Source of the DNA: Rhizobium sp.
GTDB taxonomy: Bacteria > Pseudomonadota > Alphaproteobacteria > Rhizobiales > Rhizobiaceae
Direction: 5' to 3'
Assembly: GCA_002796995.1 (NCBI GenBank)
Contig: PEKW01000007.1
Span: forward strand, 62,001 to 126,000
DNA: 64,000 nt
In this document: positions 63,205-64,000 of the stretch, piece by piece
Layout: each line of letters opens with the position of its first letter
Position numbering within the stretch: the first letter of the stretch is position 1
The notes under the pieces: model-generated
What the model saw: only the letters and a program-made list of their open reading frames with translations
Told to the model about the DNA's origin: nothing
Databases searched by the model: none
Program-made: the position numbers and the translations under genes

Positions 63205-63816
63205 CTAGTCCGTCAGGAACGCCCTGAGCTTGGCATGTAGCGGAGTGGCGAGATAGCGATCCCGCTCCGCACCGTGCAGCTTCCTGCCATAGGTCGCCAT
63301 CAGGTCGGGCATGGTGATGCGGTCCCCGGCGAAGGGCCGGTACTCGACCGCCTGCCCGGTCTCCAGCATGCCGCCGGCGAGCACGCGCGCATAGGCGCCG
63401 GCGCGGGCGGCCTTCATGTAGCGCCTGGGAAATTTCGGATCGCCCATCTTCGCCGCAAAGGTGGCGCAGGGGATCCGCGTCGAGGTCACCTCCAGAACCA
63501 CGTCAGCGGCAATGAAACGATCGCCGACGGCGATCCGGCGATTGTCGATTCCGGAGATCACCAGGTTTTCTCCGAAGGTTCCGGGCTCCAGGGGACGGCC
63601 GAGCTCTTCCGCCCACCAGTCGAGCGTCTCCGCACCTTCGATATAGATCGCCTGCTCCTCGCCGCCGTGATGGTCGCCGTTGCAGATCGCGTCGCCGACG
63701 ATGCCGTAGGCGTCGACCATGACCGGTCCGGTGACCGGAACCTTGTTGATGCCGGTCTTGTATTTCTTGCCGGGCAGGGTTTCGGCGCTGCCACGGCAGA
63801 CGGCGAGGATTTTCAT
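63205..63816 (-). CDS. MOSC domain protein (YiiM type)
   Basis: A 203-residue protein from MKILAVCRGSAETLPG, with AAGGAG before the ATG at 63816. GDAICNGDHHGGEEQAIYIEG is the YiiM-like segment, GTFGENLVISGID and TSTRIPCATFAAKM (with the conserved Cys) complete the MOSC fold. MOSC proteins bind molybdopterin or act in N-hydroxylated base reduction (YiiM). It interrupts the usual ybaB-recR linkage, on the opposite strand. Confidence 0.88.
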   Translation of the reverse strand: MKILAVCRGSAETLPGKKYKTGINKVPVTGPVMVDAYGIVGDAICNGDHHGGEEQAIYIEGAETLDWWAEELGRPLEPGTFGENLVISGIDNRRIAVGDRFIAADVVLEVTSTRIPCATFAAKMGDPKFPRRYMKAARAGAYARVLAGGMLETGQAVEYRPFAGDRITMPDLMATYGRKLHGAERDRYLATPLHAKLRAFLTD

Positions 63817-63873
63817 GCAGCAGCGCTCCTTTGGGCGATTCCGTTTTGCGAGGATATGGGGTAGAAGCGGCCG

Positions 63874-64000
63874 ATGGCAAAGCGAGTCACTGGTCCCGAA
63901 ATCGAAAAACTGATCCAGCTGCTGGCAAAGGTCCCGGGGCTTGGCCCCCGCTCGGCGCGGCGCGCCGCGCTCCACCTGATCAAGAAGAAGGACCAGTTGA
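63874..64000 (+). CDS. recR: Recombination protein RecR, 5' part (cut by window edge)
   Basis: The first 42 codons from the ATG at 63874: [20 protein letters not shown], then [19 protein letters not shown], which is the RecR helix-hairpin-helix DNA-binding region. RecR acts with RecF (also in this window) and RecO in gap repair. The rest lies beyond the window. Confidence 0.9.
   Translation, partial: MAKRVTGPEIEKLIQLLAKVPGLGPRSARRAALHLIKKKDQL

Noticed and set aside
1-64000. tRNA genes, CRISPR arrays, insertion sequences, prophage, attachment sites
   Set aside because: Looked for cloverleaf/T-loop patterns, regular repeats, transposase motifs and flanking inverted repeats; none found. A scan with tRNAscan-SE and ISfinder would settle it.

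Overview
The window is a continuous, gene-dense chromosomal segment of an alphaproteobacterium, most likely of the family Rhizobiaceae (Sinorhizobium / Rhizobium / Shinella / Ciceribacter type). This rests on gene content and order (yejABEF, a full phn C-P lyase cluster, pca genes with PcaQ and PcaR, an sRNA-like element between polA and a marR gene, ffs-dnaX-ybaB-recR, cycM/kdsB-pheA). It also rests on alphaproteobacterial signals: two TTAA-N7-TTAA CtrA-type boxes and a CTTG-N18-CTTATAT RpoH promoter before dnaK. The species cannot be named from the sequence. I see no insertion sequence, prophage, CRISPR array or tRNA gene.

Layout. 1-8042 (minus strand): the 5' part of pncB, a small membrane protein, a GhrA-type hydroxyacid dehydrogenase and the YejABEF oligopeptide/microcin C-type ABC importer. 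8232-14241 (plus): mepA endopeptidase, mgsA, glk, an ABC exporter, dapB and gpmA. 14257-27549: a C-P lyase phosphonate island, with divergent phnF, then phnGHIJKL, a hexapeptide acyltransferase, phnCDE1E2, a 2H-phosphoesterase-like DUF1045 gene and phnMN. Three PhoB-box candidates with exact 11-bp spacing precede three transcription segments, and a perfect palindrome before phnG is a likely PhnF operator. 27560-35844: the protocatechuate branch of the beta-ketoadipate pathway (pcaIJFB and pcaDCHG, both minus strand) with regulators pcaR (IclR) and pcaQ (LysR).

35853-44536: polA, a three-hairpin sRNA candidate (alpha-r7/Smr7C-like by position and shape), a marR-type regulator, an M20 peptidase, a YbaK-family deacylase and a class A PBP; the last two lie behind CtrA-type boxes. 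44709-48454: a heat-shock unit, dnaK - small secreted protein - dnaJ, closed by a terminator. 48464-54334: a TetR regulator divergent from a small membrane protein over a duplicated 25-bp-period operator, then slyX, a two-TM protein, recF, moeB, a GNAT, a D-2-hydroxyacid dehydrogenase and a secreted SH3 protein. 54327-64000: a PfkB-type adenosine kinase, a highly structured RNA ending in a perfect intrinsic terminator (about 55450-55616), an AEC transporter, a membrane-anchored cytochrome c, kdsB, pheA, nudC, a HIT protein, SRP RNA, dnaX, ybaB, a MOSC protein and the start of recR.

Most notable: (1) the RNA element at 55450-55616, either an sRNA or a terminating leader for the AEC transporter; (2) a 31-residue membrane peptide with a perfect Shine-Dalgarno, antisense inside the phn operon between phnI and phnJ; (3) a phn island without phnP but with a DUF1045 protein carrying two HxT motifs, a candidate replacement cyclic phosphodiesterase; (4) a secreted protein of unknown function translationally coupled between dnaK and dnaJ; (5) the sRNA candidate beside polA.
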